Source: Desulfobacteraceae bacterium (lineage in GTDB: Bacteria; Desulfobacterota; Desulfobacteria; Desulfobacterales; UBA5852). From it: a stretch of DNA of 64,000 nt. Below the pieces are notes generated by a model, which saw only the letters and a list, made by a program, of their open reading frames with translations, made no database searches and was not told the DNA's origin. The DNA lies in NCBI GenBank assembly GCA_014237395.1, contig JABZFP010000014.1, forward strand, positions 326,673 to 390,672, written 5' to 3'. Shown in pieces: positions 7,986 to 17,434 of this stretch; within the stretch, counting starts at the first letter, position 1, and each line of letters begins with the position of its first letter. The position numbers and the translations under genes are program-made.

Positions 7986-10900
7986 TTGCGCCAACTAAGC
8001 TGCTCGATCCATAAGCACTTTTGTTTTGCTGGGGATATTTGCCAGATCGGAAAACATGTTGTGGGTTCGACCGCGTCCATAGTTGCTGTTTATTTTCGGC
8101 TGAAGACCGTTGCACATCAGGATGGCTGTTACCGGCAGCCTGAACAAGCACACTTCAACAGGCGATGCGGAGCAGGCCTCGAGACAAAGGTCCGGGCGGC
8201 TGCCCTCTCAGGCTTGGTTGCGATGCTGCTCACCTTCTGGGGGGCTGCGGCGGCGTTTGCCGCAACGCCAACCCTTGAACCGGTCACCATCCAGCTCCGC
8301 TGGTCCCACCAGTTCCAGTTCGCCGGCTACTACGCCGCGGTGGAAAAAGGATTTTACGCCGCCGAGGGCCTCGACGTCACGCTTCAGGCGGCGGTCCCCG
8401 GGCAGGACCGGGTTACCCCCGTGCTGGAGGGCCGTGCCCAATACGGGGTGGGGGATGCCGGCATCCTGAAGCTGAGGGCCGACGGCCGCCCCCTGGTGGT
8501 GCTGGCCCAGATCTTCCAGCATTCCCCCGGCATCCTGATGACCAGAAGGGACAGCGACATCTACAGCCCTTACGAACTGAAAGGCAAAACCGTTCTGCTG
8601 AACCAGGATCCTGCCGGCAGCGCCGCGGTGCGGGCCATGATCCTGGAGACCCTGGGCAGTCTGGACCAGGTCAACATTATTCCCCGCCATTACGCCGACG
8701 AAGAATTCACCGGCGGCAAAGCGGACGCCGTTGCAGGTTACCTTTCCAACGAGCCCTATCGGATGAAGCAGGCGGGTCTGGCGATCAACATCATCGACCC
8801 GCGCAGCTACGGCATCGATTTCTATGGTGACAATCTTTTTACCACCGAACAGGAGATTGCGTCACATCCGGAGCGGGTGGAAAAGGTGCGGCGGGCGACC
8901 CTCAGGGGCTGGGCCTATGCTTTGCAACACAAAGAAGAGGTCATCGACCAGATCCGGGCCAAGTACGATCCTGGCGCCATCCGTGAAAAACTGGATTTCG
9001 AGTCCAAGGTGGTCGAGCAGATGATCCTCCCGGATCTCGTGCCCATAGGGGAACTCCATCCTGGACGCTACGGGCGCATTGCCGAGATCTTTTATCGGCT
9101 GGAGATGAGCCCTTCAGCGGAGGTCCCGAAAGGATTTCTATACCGGTCAGAGACGGCTCCCGCTGTTAAGCTGACCGCCGAAGAGCGCGCTTGGCTGGAC
9201 GCTCATCCTGCTATCCGCTTCGGTTATTCGAACGATTTCCAGCCCGCCTTGATTGTCCAGGAAGAGGGCCGGGTGAGCGGCATTCTAAAGGATACGCTGG
9301 ATCTTCTCAATGAGCGTCTGGGCACTGATTTCGGGATCGCCGTGACCGATCTTGAATCCCTCCGCAAAATGGCCCGCAACAAGGAGGTCAGCGGCATACT
9401 TTCCCTGAGCCCGGCCGCGGCCGGGCGCTTAGACCTGATCGGGACCGCATCGCACATCAGGACCTATCCGACGATTTTCGGTCGTTCGGGTGAAGCTGCG
9501 GATATCAAGGGCATCGAAGATCTCACCACCTATCGATGTGCGTTCGTTGGCGGTATGCCGACGATGGAAGCGCTGGTGGCCTCCCATGCGGATCAAATGT
9601 CGATCACGCGGGTCAAGACGGTCCTCCAAGGGCTGAAGCTGCTCCACGAGGGGACCGTCGATTTCTTTATCGGGTTCTCACAGCACAATTATGTGATTCT
9701 GAAAAACGGGCTCCTGGGGCTGGGGCCGGTTTTGACCATGACGGATCGCCCGATCGACGCCGTGATGGGGGTCCGCAAGGATTGGCCGCAGTTGGTGGGG
9801 ATTCTGAACAAGGGGCTGGCATCCATCACGGAGGCCGAGCGCAGTGCCATTCTCGCCCGCTGGTCGGGATATGACTTAACGGTGCGTCTCCCGCCGGTGA
9901 GCCTTTCGCCGGAAGAACGAACCTGGCTGGTCAACAACATTCCGATCCGGATAGGGGTGGCGGATTTTCCACCCTTCGTTATCCTGGGCGAGGGCCGGCC
10001 GACAGGGCTGTTTTCGGCCTATCTCGAACTGATCGCCGAGCGCACCGGTCTGCAATTCCGCTACGAGGTGCTGAAAAGGTTCCCTTCCGAGGCTTTAGAG
10101 GAACTTAGGCAGGGCCTTGGGCCGGACCTGATCCCCTATTTTAAAGGGATGACCGGACGCGAGCAGGACATCCTGTTTACCAAGCCATATGCGCAGTCTC
10201 CAAGTGTCATTTTTTCGAAGCAGGACGGCCCCTTGTTTACGGTTTTGGAAGACCTTTCCGGCAAGGTCGTCGGCCTGACGAAACCATCCGGCCTTCACGA
10301 GGCGGTTATAAGGGCCCACCCCGACATCAGCGTGCGCCTTTTCGATACGGAGAGAGAATCCCTGCAAGCCTTGGAAGAAGGCCGGATCCATGCCAGCATC
10401 GGCAATCTGAACGTGGGCACCTACCTCATCCTGGAAAACGGATGGTCCAATCTCAAGATCGTCGGCCCCTCCGGACTTGAGGACCAGATGCTGTCATTCG
10501 CCATTCGCCCAGACCGGCCCGAACTGCGTCGCATCATCGACAAGGGGCTGGACAGTATCTCACTTGAAGAGCGCAATACCATGCGCAACCAATACCTGGC
10601 CGTTCGCTACGACCACGGCATCCGCAAAGCGGATGTTGCCAAAGCGCTTTTTATCCTTGGCTCGGTCTTTGGTCTCGTGATTTGTGCGGTCGTCCTCTGG
10701 AATTTTCAACTGAAGAGGAAAGTGTTCGAGCGCACGGCGGATTTGAACCAATCCAATGTCCAGCTGTCGGCCGAAATTGTGCAGCGCCAGAACACCGAAA
10801 AGGCCCTGCGTGAGAGCCGGGATTATCTCGACAACCTGACGAACTCCATGGTGGACATCGTCATCTCGGTCCGGTTGCCCGATAGAACCATCGAATGGGT

Positions 10901-11909
10901 CAATGACGCGATTAGACAACTGGGCTATGAACCCGGCGAATGTATCGGCCGAACAACGGAGTTTATCTATTCCGACCATGATGATTTCATCGCGTTGGGT
11001 AAAGAAATGACGCGATCAATGGCCGAGAATAGAGAAAACCTTGCCGCCGAATTCATGTTTAAAAACAAGAACGGGGACATCTTCCCGGCGGAAATCACGA
11101 TATCCTTTTTTGAAAATAAGGGCGACCTGATTGGCGTCACCGGCATTATCAGGGATATTTCCGAGCGCAAAGAGAAAGAGCAGCTCCTGGATGCCTATCA
11201 GCAAAGGCTCAAGGCCCTGGCCTCCAAACTGACCATGTCCGAGGAGAGGGAGCGCCGGCGCGTGGCCACCGAACTGCACGATCATGTGGGCCAGTCCCTG
11301 GCCATTGCCCGCCTCCAGCTGGCCTCGGCCCAAAAGAGCAATCCCGACGCGTCGTGCACCCTTCTGCTGGAGGAGGTTTCCCATACCCTGCTCGAGGCAT
11401 CCCGGGAAACCCGGCATCTCATCTTCGATTTGAGCACGCCCGTCATCAAGGAACTCGGTTTGCGAGCCGCCATCGCGGACTGGCTGAACGAAAAGATGCC
11501 TCAGCACGGGATTGCCGCCGAACTGGCCGATTACACCGATAGCGCCGGAGCGCTTTCCCTGACCGACGACCAAGCGACCCTGCTCTTCCGCCACACGCGG
11601 GAACTCCTCACCAACGTCATCAAACACGCCAAGGCTAACCGTGTGACAGTTGAGGTGACCGCTGCGGCTGACGAAATCCACATTGCCGTCCAGGACAATG
11701 GCGTAGGATTTGAAACCGCTGGCGCCCCCGGTAACGGCAAAGAAAAAGATCACTTCGGCCTCTTCAGCATCAGGGAAAGCATGGCGGACATGGGCGGCAG
11801 TATGGTGATCGATGCCGCGCCGGGCAAAGGCTGCCGGGCGGTGCTGCGGATGCCGGTAAGAGATAAAAGCGATAGGTCCCAGGTTCAGGGTTCAGAGGTT
11901 CAAGGTTGA
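7986..11909 (+). CDS. Large sensor histidine kinase with NMT1-type and two SBP-type sensor domains
   Basis: Order of domains, numbered from 7986: an NMT1/THI5-like solute-binding domain at about 98-330 (IQLRWSHQFQFAGYYAAVEK), two bacterial SBP-3-like domains at about 396-630 and 639-870 (each beginning ..EER.WL....PIR.G), one transmembrane helix at about 885-905, a PAS domain at about 942-1058, a HisKA_3 segment with phospho-His near 1098 (ATELHDHVGQSL), and a HATPase with LLTNVIKHAK and DNGVGF. The sensor should be periplasmic and the kinase cytoplasmic. A hydrophobic signal-like segment sits at 68-92, so the true start is probably later than 7986 (GTG 8061 or a rare codon). The C-terminus runs into repeat DNA. 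The partner is probably the REC-MalT regulator at 12683. Confidence 0.85.
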   Translation: MRQLSCSIHKHFCFAGDICQIGKHVVGSTASIVAVYFRLKTVAHQDGCYRQPEQAHFNRRCGAGLETKVRAAALSGLVAMLLTFWGAAAAFAATPTLEPVTIQLRWSHQFQFAGYYAAVEKGFYAAEGLDVTLQAAVPGQDRVTPVLEGRAQYGVGDAGILKLRADGRPLVVLAQIFQHSPGILMTRRDSDIYSPYELKGKTVLLNQDPAGSAAVRAMILETLGSLDQVNIIPRHYADEEFTGGKADAVAGYLSNEPYRMKQAGLAINIIDPRSYGIDFYGDNLFTTEQEIASHPERVEKVRRATLRGWAYALQHKEEVIDQIRAKYDPGAIREKLDFESKVVEQMILPDLVPIGELHPGRYGRIAEIFYRLEMSPSAEVPKGFLYRSETAPAVKLTAEERAWLDAHPAIRFGYSNDFQPALIVQEEGRVSGILKDTLDLLNERLGTDFGIAVTDLESLRKMARNKEVSGILSLSPAAAGRLDLIGTASHIRTYPTIFGRSGEAADIKGIEDLTTYRCAFVGGMPTMEALVASHADQMSITRVKTVLQGLKLLHEGTVDFFIGFSQHNYVILKNGLLGLGPVLTMTDRPIDAVMGVRKDWPQLVGILNKGLASITEAERSAILARWSGYDLTVRLPPVSLSPEERTWLVNNIPIRIGVADFPPFVILGEGRPTGLFSAYLELIAERTGLQFRYEVLKRFPSEALEELRQGLGPDLIPYFKGMTGREQDILFTKPYAQSPSVIFSKQDGPLFTVLEDLSGKVVGLTKPSGLHEAVIRAHPDISVRLFDTERESLQALEEGRIHASIGNLNVGTYLILENGWSNLKIVGPSGLEDQMLSFAIRPDRPELRRIIDKGLDSISLEERNTMRNQYLAVRYDHGIRKADVAKALFILGSVFGLVICAVVLWNFQLKRKVFERTADLNQSNVQLSAEIVQRQNTEKALRESRDYLDNLTNSMVDIVISVRLPDRTIEWVNDAIRQLGYEPGECIGRTTEFIYSDHDDFIALGKEMTRSMAENRENLAAEFMFKNKNGDIFPAEITISFFENKGDLIGVTGIIRDISERKEKEQLLDAYQQRLKALASKLTMSEERERRRVATELHDHVGQSLAIARLQLASAQKSNPDASCTLLLEEVSHTLLEASRETRHLIFDLSTPVIKELGLRAAIADWLNEKMPQHGIAAELADYTDSAGALSLTDDQATLLFRHTRELLTNVIKHAKANRVTVEVTAAADEIHIAVQDNGVGFETAGAPGNGKEKDHFGLFSIRESMADMGGSMVIDAAPGKGCRAVLRMPVRDKSDRSQVQGSEVQG

Positions 11910-12150
11910 AAAGAGGAAAGCAGGTTCAGGGTTTAAGGCTTTAAGAGACGAACGTCGAACATCGAACCTTCAACTTTGAACGTTGAACGAAACCCCAGTG
12001 GGACTTTGTTTTGAAGTTACCGTTCGAAGTAGGACGTTAAACGTTCAATGTTGGAAGTTCAGATTCAAGCATTGAACGTCGAACATCGAACGTTTAACTT
12101 TGAACGCTGAACGAGAATCCTTTTGAATGGAAGTTTCCGTTGGGAGTTCG
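11878..12150. repeat. Long imperfect palindrome, GAAC/GTTC family, copy 1
   Basis: The left arm is built of words such as TCGAACATCGAACC and TTTGAACGTTGAACG. A central AT-rich core follows (GGGACTTTGTTTTGAAGTT), and then a right arm of complementary words (CCGTTCGAAG, GACGTTAAACGTTCAATG). It begins inside the last codons of the kinase gene and ends just before the four-helix-bundle gene. It resembles the other six copies in this window. Confidence 0.75.
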
Positions 12151-12175
12151 CGGCAGTATTTGGAGAAAGATCGCG

Positions 12176-12549
12176 ATGAGTAATGAACGGCAGTACGATC
12201 TCGAAGAGCGGTTGCTTGAATTTTCAGTAAAGATTATAAGGATTGTCGAAGCCCTGCCAAGAAGTAGGACCGGTAACCACATCGCCAAACAGCTATTAAG
12301 GTCGGGAACGTCTCCCTATGCGAATCACGACGAGGCGCAAGGCGCCGAGTCATCGAAGGATTTTATCCACAGATGCGTATTTGCCTGAAGGAACTGCGGG
12401 AGTCGGAAAGATGGCTCAAGCTAATTCATCGAATACCGCTGATCGAACCACCCGAAAAAATGACCGCCATTTTGAATGAAACAGAAGAATTGATCAAAAT
12501 ATTTGCGACGCGTATTCGCACGGCGAAGAGCAACTGCAAGAAACGGTGA
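12176..12549 (+). pseudogene. Four-helix-bundle (S23/IVP family) protein, frameshifted
   Basis: The first part, from ATG 12176, reads MSNERQYDLEERLLEFSVKI and continues to KDFIHR before a premature stop at about 12388. From 12373 the +1-related frame continues in register with the family (MRICLKELRESERWLKLIH) to the stop at 12549. Insertion of one base near 12371 would restore a ~124-aa protein of the four-helix-bundle family first seen in 23S rRNA intervening sequences. So this is either a one-base deletion pseudogene or a sequencing error. It lies between repeat copies 1 and 2, and its homologues are also often embedded in repeat-rich or mobile contexts. Confidence 0.75.
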
Positions 12550-12557
12550 AGGTCCAT

Positions 12558-12672
12558 GTTTTGTGATTGAACGTCGAACGTTTAACTTTGAACTCTGAAC
12601 CCCCTTTGAGACTTGGTTTTGAATTTACCGTTCGAAGTTGGACATTAAACGTTCGATGTTAAAAGTTCACGA
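12558..12672. repeat. Long imperfect palindrome, GAAC/GTTC family, copy 2
   Basis: A shorter member with left words GAACGTCGAACGTTTAAC, a core TTTGAGACTTGGTTTTGAAT and right words CCGTTCGAAGTTGGACATT. It ends immediately before the start of the REC-MalT gene and shares its core with copy 5. Confidence 0.7.
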
Positions 12673-12682
12673 AGTTAAAACA

Positions 12683-15600
12683 ATGCCATCTACAAAAAAC
12701 AAAATCACCGTCCTCCTCGCCGACGACCATCCCATCGTGCGCAAGGGCGTGCGTTCGCTGCTGGAGCAGGAACCGGACATCCGGGTGGTGGGCGAGGCCG
12801 GGGACGGGCGGGAAGCCATCGAGAAAGTCCGGGAGCTGTCCCCGGATGTGCTGGTGGTGGATATCAGCATGCCCGATCTCAACGGGATCGAGGCCACCCG
12901 ACATATCACCCAAACGTTTCCCGAAACCCGTGTGGTGGCCCTGTCCGTGCATTCCAGCGGACAGTTCATCAAAGATATGTTCAAAGCCGGGGCGGGCGGC
13001 TACCTGCTGAAGGAAAGCGCTCCCGAAGAACTCACCACGGCCATCCATACCGTGATGCGCGGCGAGGTTTTTCTGAGCACCGCCATTGCGGGCAAGGTGG
13101 TTTCCGGATTCGTGAACGGGTCCTCTGACGCTAAAGGGGCGGTGGGTGCTAATGGTCCTGACAATGAAAAACCGTTGCAGGAGGGGTTGGTTCGTACGAA
13201 ATTCCACCGTCCGGTGTTTCCACATAATCATCTCCACCGACACCTGCTGGTGGAAAAGTTGCAGCGCGCGCGGCACAAGCCCCTGACGCTCGTATCCGCC
13301 CCGGCCGGTTACGGCAAGTCGGTCCTGGTGAGCTGCTGGCTGGACAACCTGGAAGGACCATGCGCCTGGTTGTCCCTGGATAAAGACGACGACGACCCGC
13401 GCCGATTTCTGAGCTATTTTCTGGCCGCTGTGGCATCCATTTTCCCCGATGCCGTTCCCAGGACCACCGCCATGGTGCAGGCCTTGGAAATGCCGCCCGT
13501 CAAGGAGCTGCGCAGCAGTCTCATCAACGAGCTTGATCGGATCCGGGAGGATTACATCCTGGTTCTGGATGATTTCCATCATCTCCGTGATCGATCGATT
13601 TCCGAGTTGCTTGGCAGTCTGCTGCAGCATCCGCCGGCACACATGCACCTGGTATTGATCGCCCGCCGGGATCCCTTTTTGCCCATCAGCACGCTGCGGG
13701 CCCAGGGTCGGATTACCGAGATTCGTACCGCCGATCTGCGGTTCACGCATGAAGAGACCGCTCTTTTTCTGAATCAGACTCTTGAGACGGAGGTGGACCT
13801 TTCCGTCGCGGCCTCCTGGGCGGAGAAGACCGAAGGGTGGTGCACGGGTCTGCGTCTCGCGGCCATGGCGATGGGTCACAGGGGCGACAGCCGAATTCCG
13901 GCAGATATGCCGGACAGCATACAGTACGTCCTGGAATATCTCTTCCAGGAGGTATTTGCATACCAGCCCGAGGAGATGCATCGCTGGCTTCTCGGTACAG
14001 CCATTCTGGACAGGTTCTGCGCCCCCCTGTGCGAAGCGGTTATTGGCAGAAAAGAAGGGCAGGAGCATACGTCCGCAGACGGCTGGCAATTCATCAGCTA
14101 CTTGAAACAAGAGAATCTGTTTCTCATCGAGCTGGATTCCGAAAAGCGTTGGTTTCGCTACCACCCCCTTTTCCAGGTGTTGTTGAAGAACCAGTTGATG
14201 CGTCATCGCGAGCCGGAAGCCATCGCGCGGCTTCACCAGCGGGCCAGCGAATGGTTCCGGCATAACGGGTTGATCACCGAGGCGATCCAGTATGCCCTTA
14301 AAGGCGGCGATACCGATCAGGCCGTGCGGATGGTCGAGCAGCATCGCCACGCTGTATTGAATGCGGGGCGGACGAGCAATATTGAAAAGTGGCTGTCCCT
14401 CTTCCCGGATGACGTCAGCCGCTTTCATCCGGAGCTCCTTTTGACCAAGGCCCTGGTGCTCTATTTCCAATCCCGGTTTCAATACATCGAGCCGATTATC
14501 GATCATGCCGAGATTTTGATCGGCGAGAAGTCTATGGACACGGTACTGAAGAGCGAAGTCGACTTTTTCAGGGGGTATCTTCTGCTGTATCAGGGTGAGG
14601 GTGATGCCAGCCTGATTCGGATCAAGCGCGCTTTGGAGGGAATTCCTGCCGGACATCAGGGTATGATCGGCCTGGCGCTGATGTTTTTCGGGTTGGGAGA
14701 ACAAATGTGCGGCCGAATGGATCAGGCCGTCCAAATGCTGTCCAGCCGGTACGACGATCCTTCAACGCCTTATCCATGTCGTGTTTGGGTCATCAGCGCG
14801 CTGGTCTGGATTTGCCTGATTGCAGGGGACCTCGATGCCGCAGCCCTCTACAATCGGCAGCAGCGTGACTTGGCGGGCCGGCGTGAAGACCTGCTTAATC
14901 TGGCCAACAGCGACTATGTTCAGGGGCTGATCCACTTCCATCGGTATGAGCTCGATGCGGCCATTCGATACTTTGCCAAGGCCCTGGAATATAGCTATAT
15001 GATGATGCGCAAACCGTTGGTCGACTGCATGGCCGGGCTGGCCATGGCCTGCCAGGCCAATGGTCGGCGGGACAGGGCCGCCGCCACGTTGGAAAAACTT
15101 TTCGATCATTGCCATGAGGTTGGCGACGTTGGGGCTGTTGCCTTGGCCGCCTCATGTCAACGGCGGCTGCAGTTGCCGTCGACGCAGACCGATGGGGTTG
15201 ATATGAGCGAACCATCCGTCGATGAGGCCCCATCGCCTGACGAAAGCATGTTCTGGTGGATCGAGGTGCCGGCCATCACCCGCTGCCGGGAGCTGATGGC
15301 GAATGGGTCCAGGGCCGGTCTCCTGGAGGCGGAGAGACGGTTGCAGGCCTTCCTTCAGCGGAACGAGGCGCTCCACAACCGGTGCCAGGCGATTCCTATC
15401 ATGTCCCTTATGGCCCTGAACGTCCATCGGCAGGGGCGCAATGACGAGTCGCTGGAGATCCTGGAAAAGGTGGTGCGGCTGGCGGAGCCGGGGGGATGGG
15501 TCCAGCCCTTTGTCGAGGTTGGCCCACCCATGGCCGAGTTGCTGGAGCAGCTGCAAAACAGGGGCATTGCCGTGGGCTACATCGGGCGGCTCCTGGCCGT

Positions 15601-15883
15601 CATTCAGGAATGCGCATCCCCTTCAGGTGAAAGGGGTATACAACTCGCTCCCGCGCGACAGCCTTCTCATCCATCCATGGTCGAACCGCTGAGCAACCGC
15701 GAACAGGATATCCTCGAACTGCTGGTCAGGCGCTGGCAGAACAAGGAAATTGCCGACAATCTTTGCGTGTCGCCGGAAACCGTCAAAAGCCATTTAAAAA
15801 ATATCTACCAGAAACTCGACGTTCCCAACCGCATCAAAGCCGTCGAAAAAGCCCGCCAGTTGGGCTTGCTGCCCGAAAAATAG
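12683..15883 (+). CDS. Response regulator: REC domain fused to MalT-like ATPase, TPR and LuxR HTH
   Basis: Product of 1066 aa. Residues about 8-120 are a receiver domain (VLLADDHPIVRKGVRSLL) with the phospho-acceptor Asp in VLVVDISMPDLNG near 59 and a Lys in GYLLKESAPEE. A MalT/LAL-type STAND ATPase follows, with Walker A SAPAGYGKSVL near 206 and ILVLDDFHHL as Walker B. Then come a long TPR-like helical region and a C-terminal LuxR HTH (LSNREQDILELLVRRWQNK). Classic MalT-type regulators lack a receiver, so activation here should combine phosphorylation, nucleotide and perhaps ligand sensing. ATG 12683 begins the conserved part; the in-frame start at 12638 lies in repeat DNA. Position directly after the kinase suggests they form one two-component pair. 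Confidence 0.88.
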   Translation: MPSTKNKITVLLADDHPIVRKGVRSLLEQEPDIRVVGEAGDGREAIEKVRELSPDVLVVDISMPDLNGIEATRHITQTFPETRVVALSVHSSGQFIKDMFKAGAGGYLLKESAPEELTTAIHTVMRGEVFLSTAIAGKVVSGFVNGSSDAKGAVGANGPDNEKPLQEGLVRTKFHRPVFPHNHLHRHLLVEKLQRARHKPLTLVSAPAGYGKSVLVSCWLDNLEGPCAWLSLDKDDDDPRRFLSYFLAAVASIFPDAVPRTTAMVQALEMPPVKELRSSLINELDRIREDYILVLDDFHHLRDRSISELLGSLLQHPPAHMHLVLIARRDPFLPISTLRAQGRITEIRTADLRFTHEETALFLNQTLETEVDLSVAASWAEKTEGWCTGLRLAAMAMGHRGDSRIPADMPDSIQYVLEYLFQEVFAYQPEEMHRWLLGTAILDRFCAPLCEAVIGRKEGQEHTSADGWQFISYLKQENLFLIELDSEKRWFRYHPLFQVLLKNQLMRHREPEAIARLHQRASEWFRHNGLITEAIQYALKGGDTDQAVRMVEQHRHAVLNAGRTSNIEKWLSLFPDDVSRFHPELLLTKALVLYFQSRFQYIEPIIDHAEILIGEKSMDTVLKSEVDFFRGYLLLYQGEGDASLIRIKRALEGIPAGHQGMIGLALMFFGLGEQMCGRMDQAVQMLSSRYDDPSTPYPCRVWVISALVWICLIAGDLDAAALYNRQQRDLAGRREDLLNLANSDYVQGLIHFHRYELDAAIRYFAKALEYSYMMMRKPLVDCMAGLAMACQANGRRDRAAATLEKLFDHCHEVGDVGAVALAASCQRRLQLPSTQTDGVDMSEPSVDEAPSPDESMFWWIEVPAITRCRELMANGSRAGLLEAERRLQAFLQRNEALHNRCQAIPIMSLMALNVHRQGRNDESLEILEKVVRLAEPGGWVQPFVEVGPPMAELLEQLQNRGIAVGYIGRLLAVIQECASPSGERGIQLAPARQPSHPSMVEPLSNREQDILELLVRRWQNKEIADNLCVSPETVKSHLKNIYQKLDVPNRIKAVEKARQLGLLPEK

Positions 15884-15891
15884 TAAAAGCG

Positions 15892-16115
15892 GGTTCCAGG
15901 TTCAGGGTTCCGAGTTCAAAGTTGAAAAGCAAGAATCAAGTTCAAGGTTAACCCCCCTTTAACATCCAGCGTCCAACGTTTAACGTCAAAATTCGAACGA
16001 ACGGCCAGAATCCGGAAGGCAGCTCTCGGTTTTAACGTTCAAGGTTCGACGTTCAGCGTTCGATGTTCAACGTTCAATCTTTAAAACCCTCTGAACCGTG
16101 AACCTTTGAACCCGG
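15892..16115. repeat. Long imperfect palindrome, GAAC/GTTC family, copy 3
   Basis: The left arm has GGTTCCAGGTTCAGGG and CCAACGTTTAACGTC, the core is CCAGAATCCGGAAGGC, and the right arm has GACGTTCAGCGTTCGATG and AACCGTGAACCTTTGAACCC. Left outer words pair with right outer words, so a single-stranded form could fold into one long hairpin. It follows the REC-MalT stop by a few bases. Confidence 0.75.
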
Positions 16116-16133
16116 CCCCCTTTTTTTTCTATA

Positions 16134-16172
16134 TCCCCCGTTTTTCCCTCCCCTTGGGGGATTTTAATTTCC
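16134..16172. promoter_or_regulatory. G-run/C-run hairpin element, copy 1 (candidate MalT-box cluster)
   Basis: TCCCCCGTTTTTCCCTCCCC followed by TTGGGGGATTTT. The complementary strand contains GGGGAGGG and GGGGGAT words resembling the E. coli MalT box GGGGA(T/G)GAGG. The element starts 103 bases before the start of small protein A. The same element occurs at 23121, 30244 and 42389. Confidence 0.5.
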
Positions 16173-16236
16173 TGACGATTCGATAGGCTATCCTATCTTC
16201 AATTGAAAACGCTATTCATCTGTGCAAGGGGTGGGC

Positions 16237-16521
16237 ATGGTCACAAGCATCTTGTCCGGTATAAACCATTTCGAAATGCCGGGGACCTATATCATCCGGG
16301 TTAAGGGCCTGGTCGACCCCAAATGGTCGGACTGGCTGGGCGGGATGACCATAACCACCCGAGAAAACCAGGACGCCTGCGTGACGGAGTTGGTCGGAAA
16401 AGTGGCCGACCAGGCTGCTCTGTCCGGCATATTATACACGCTTTATGAAATGCACCTGCCGTTGCTACTGGTTGAATTCCTCGGTGACAATGGAAAACAG
16501 GAAGAGTGTCGGACGTTGTAA
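16237..16521 (+). CDS. Small conserved protein A (paralogue of 23228-23488)
   Basis: A 94-aa protein without signal peptide or membrane segment. Its core GTYIIRVKG.VD.KWSDWLGG, then MTITTRE, VGKVADQAALSGIL and LYEMHLPLLLVEFL, is nearly identical to the second copy downstream. This family is widespread as uncharacterised small proteins in which a DQAAL.G.L motif is conserved, but I know of no assigned function. ATG 16237 is used; an in-frame GTG at 16222 would add five residues. It heads the stretch leading to the YrhK-like and FUSC genes and lies just downstream of repeat copy 3 and hairpin copy 1. Confidence 0.75.
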   Translation: MVTSILSGINHFEMPGTYIIRVKGLVDPKWSDWLGGMTITTRENQDACVTELVGKVADQAALSGILYTLYEMHLPLLLVEFLGDNGKQEECRTL

Positions 16522-16619
16522 GCCGCCGGCAATTAGGATGGCCGGATCGAACTAGGACAAGCGACCGATGATGACACCTGCGGGTGCCATTGTGGAATAA
16601 AACGCCACGGAGCGATGTT

Positions 16620-17324
16620 ATGCCTCACCTGTTTACCAACCGGCCCCGGATCCACGACCTCACCCGGGACCGCTCCGAACTGCGTGCCCAGTTTCGCTGG
16701 GAGACCATCAATGCGGTGGTCTATAAAGCCGGCGGGCTCGTTTTCATCATCGGCAGCATTCTGTTTTTCCCCCGCTTCGAGGCCTACGCCGACATCGGCG
16801 CCTGGACCTTCTTTGGCGGTTCCCTGCTCTACCTGGTGGTCACCTTGCACGATCTTGCGGAAGTCCGCCAGCATTGGCGGGGTAGCACCGTTCACGATCG
16901 CGCGACGCTCATGGAGTACATCGCCGCTGCGAGCTATGTCTGGGGTACGATCCTGTTTACGGCCGGTAGCGTCTTCTTCCTTTCGGCGGTGGGCTGGTTC
17001 ACGGCCGGCGCGTGGACCTTCATCATCGGCAGCTTGCTTTTCGTTCTGGGGGCCTGTATCAATGTGCTCCAGATCATCCAGGCCGACAATCGGGTCACCC
17101 TGCAGCTCATGAACCTGACCGCCGTGACCTTCGTGGTGGGTTCGGTGTTGTTCGCGGTGGCATCGATACCCTACCTCTGGGAAATTCAGGACCCGTCCCT
17201 GCAGGTCACCTTGTATGCCTTTCTGGCCTGGCAGTACCTGATCGGCAGCGTCTTGTTTTTTGCAGGCGGCGTGTTCAACTACTGGCGGGCCTACCTGGTG
17301 GTGCGTGACGCCATGAATAGATAG
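16620..17324 (+). CDS. YrhK-like multi-repeat membrane protein
   Basis: A 234-aa protein with about six hydrophobic segments arranged as three related units, each containing a G.(V/L)FIIGS(I/L)LFF-like core followed by a polar LHDLAEVRQHW or INVLQIIQADN type segment. This recurring pattern fits the YrhK domain, whose function is unknown. ATG 16620 has a GGAG 7-8 bases upstream; a GTG at 16584 is an in-frame alternative. It is located between small protein A and the FUSC exporter, perhaps in the same stress-responsive unit. Confidence 0.7.
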   Translation: MPHLFTNRPRIHDLTRDRSELRAQFRWETINAVVYKAGGLVFIIGSILFFPRFEAYADIGAWTFFGGSLLYLVVTLHDLAEVRQHWRGSTVHDRATLMEYIAAASYVWGTILFTAGSVFFLSAVGWFTAGAWTFIIGSLLFVLGACINVLQIIQADNRVTLQLMNLTAVTFVVGSVLFAVASIPYLWEIQDPSLQVTLYAFLAWQYLIGSVLFFAGGVFNYWRAYLVVRDAMNR

Positions 17325-17434
17325 AGCCCCTGAATCTCCTTGTGGGTTATTGTTTATCCCCGGATCTACCGCAATCCTATGGGCGCAGCGACACTTCGTA
17401 ACATGCTACAGTGGAACGTTAAAAAAGGCTGGCC

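Noticed and set aside
12659..14734. Long minus-strand reading frame opposite the REC-MalT gene
   Set aside because: The composition of its product is typical of antisense GC-rich frames, and the plus-strand gene has clear domains throughout.
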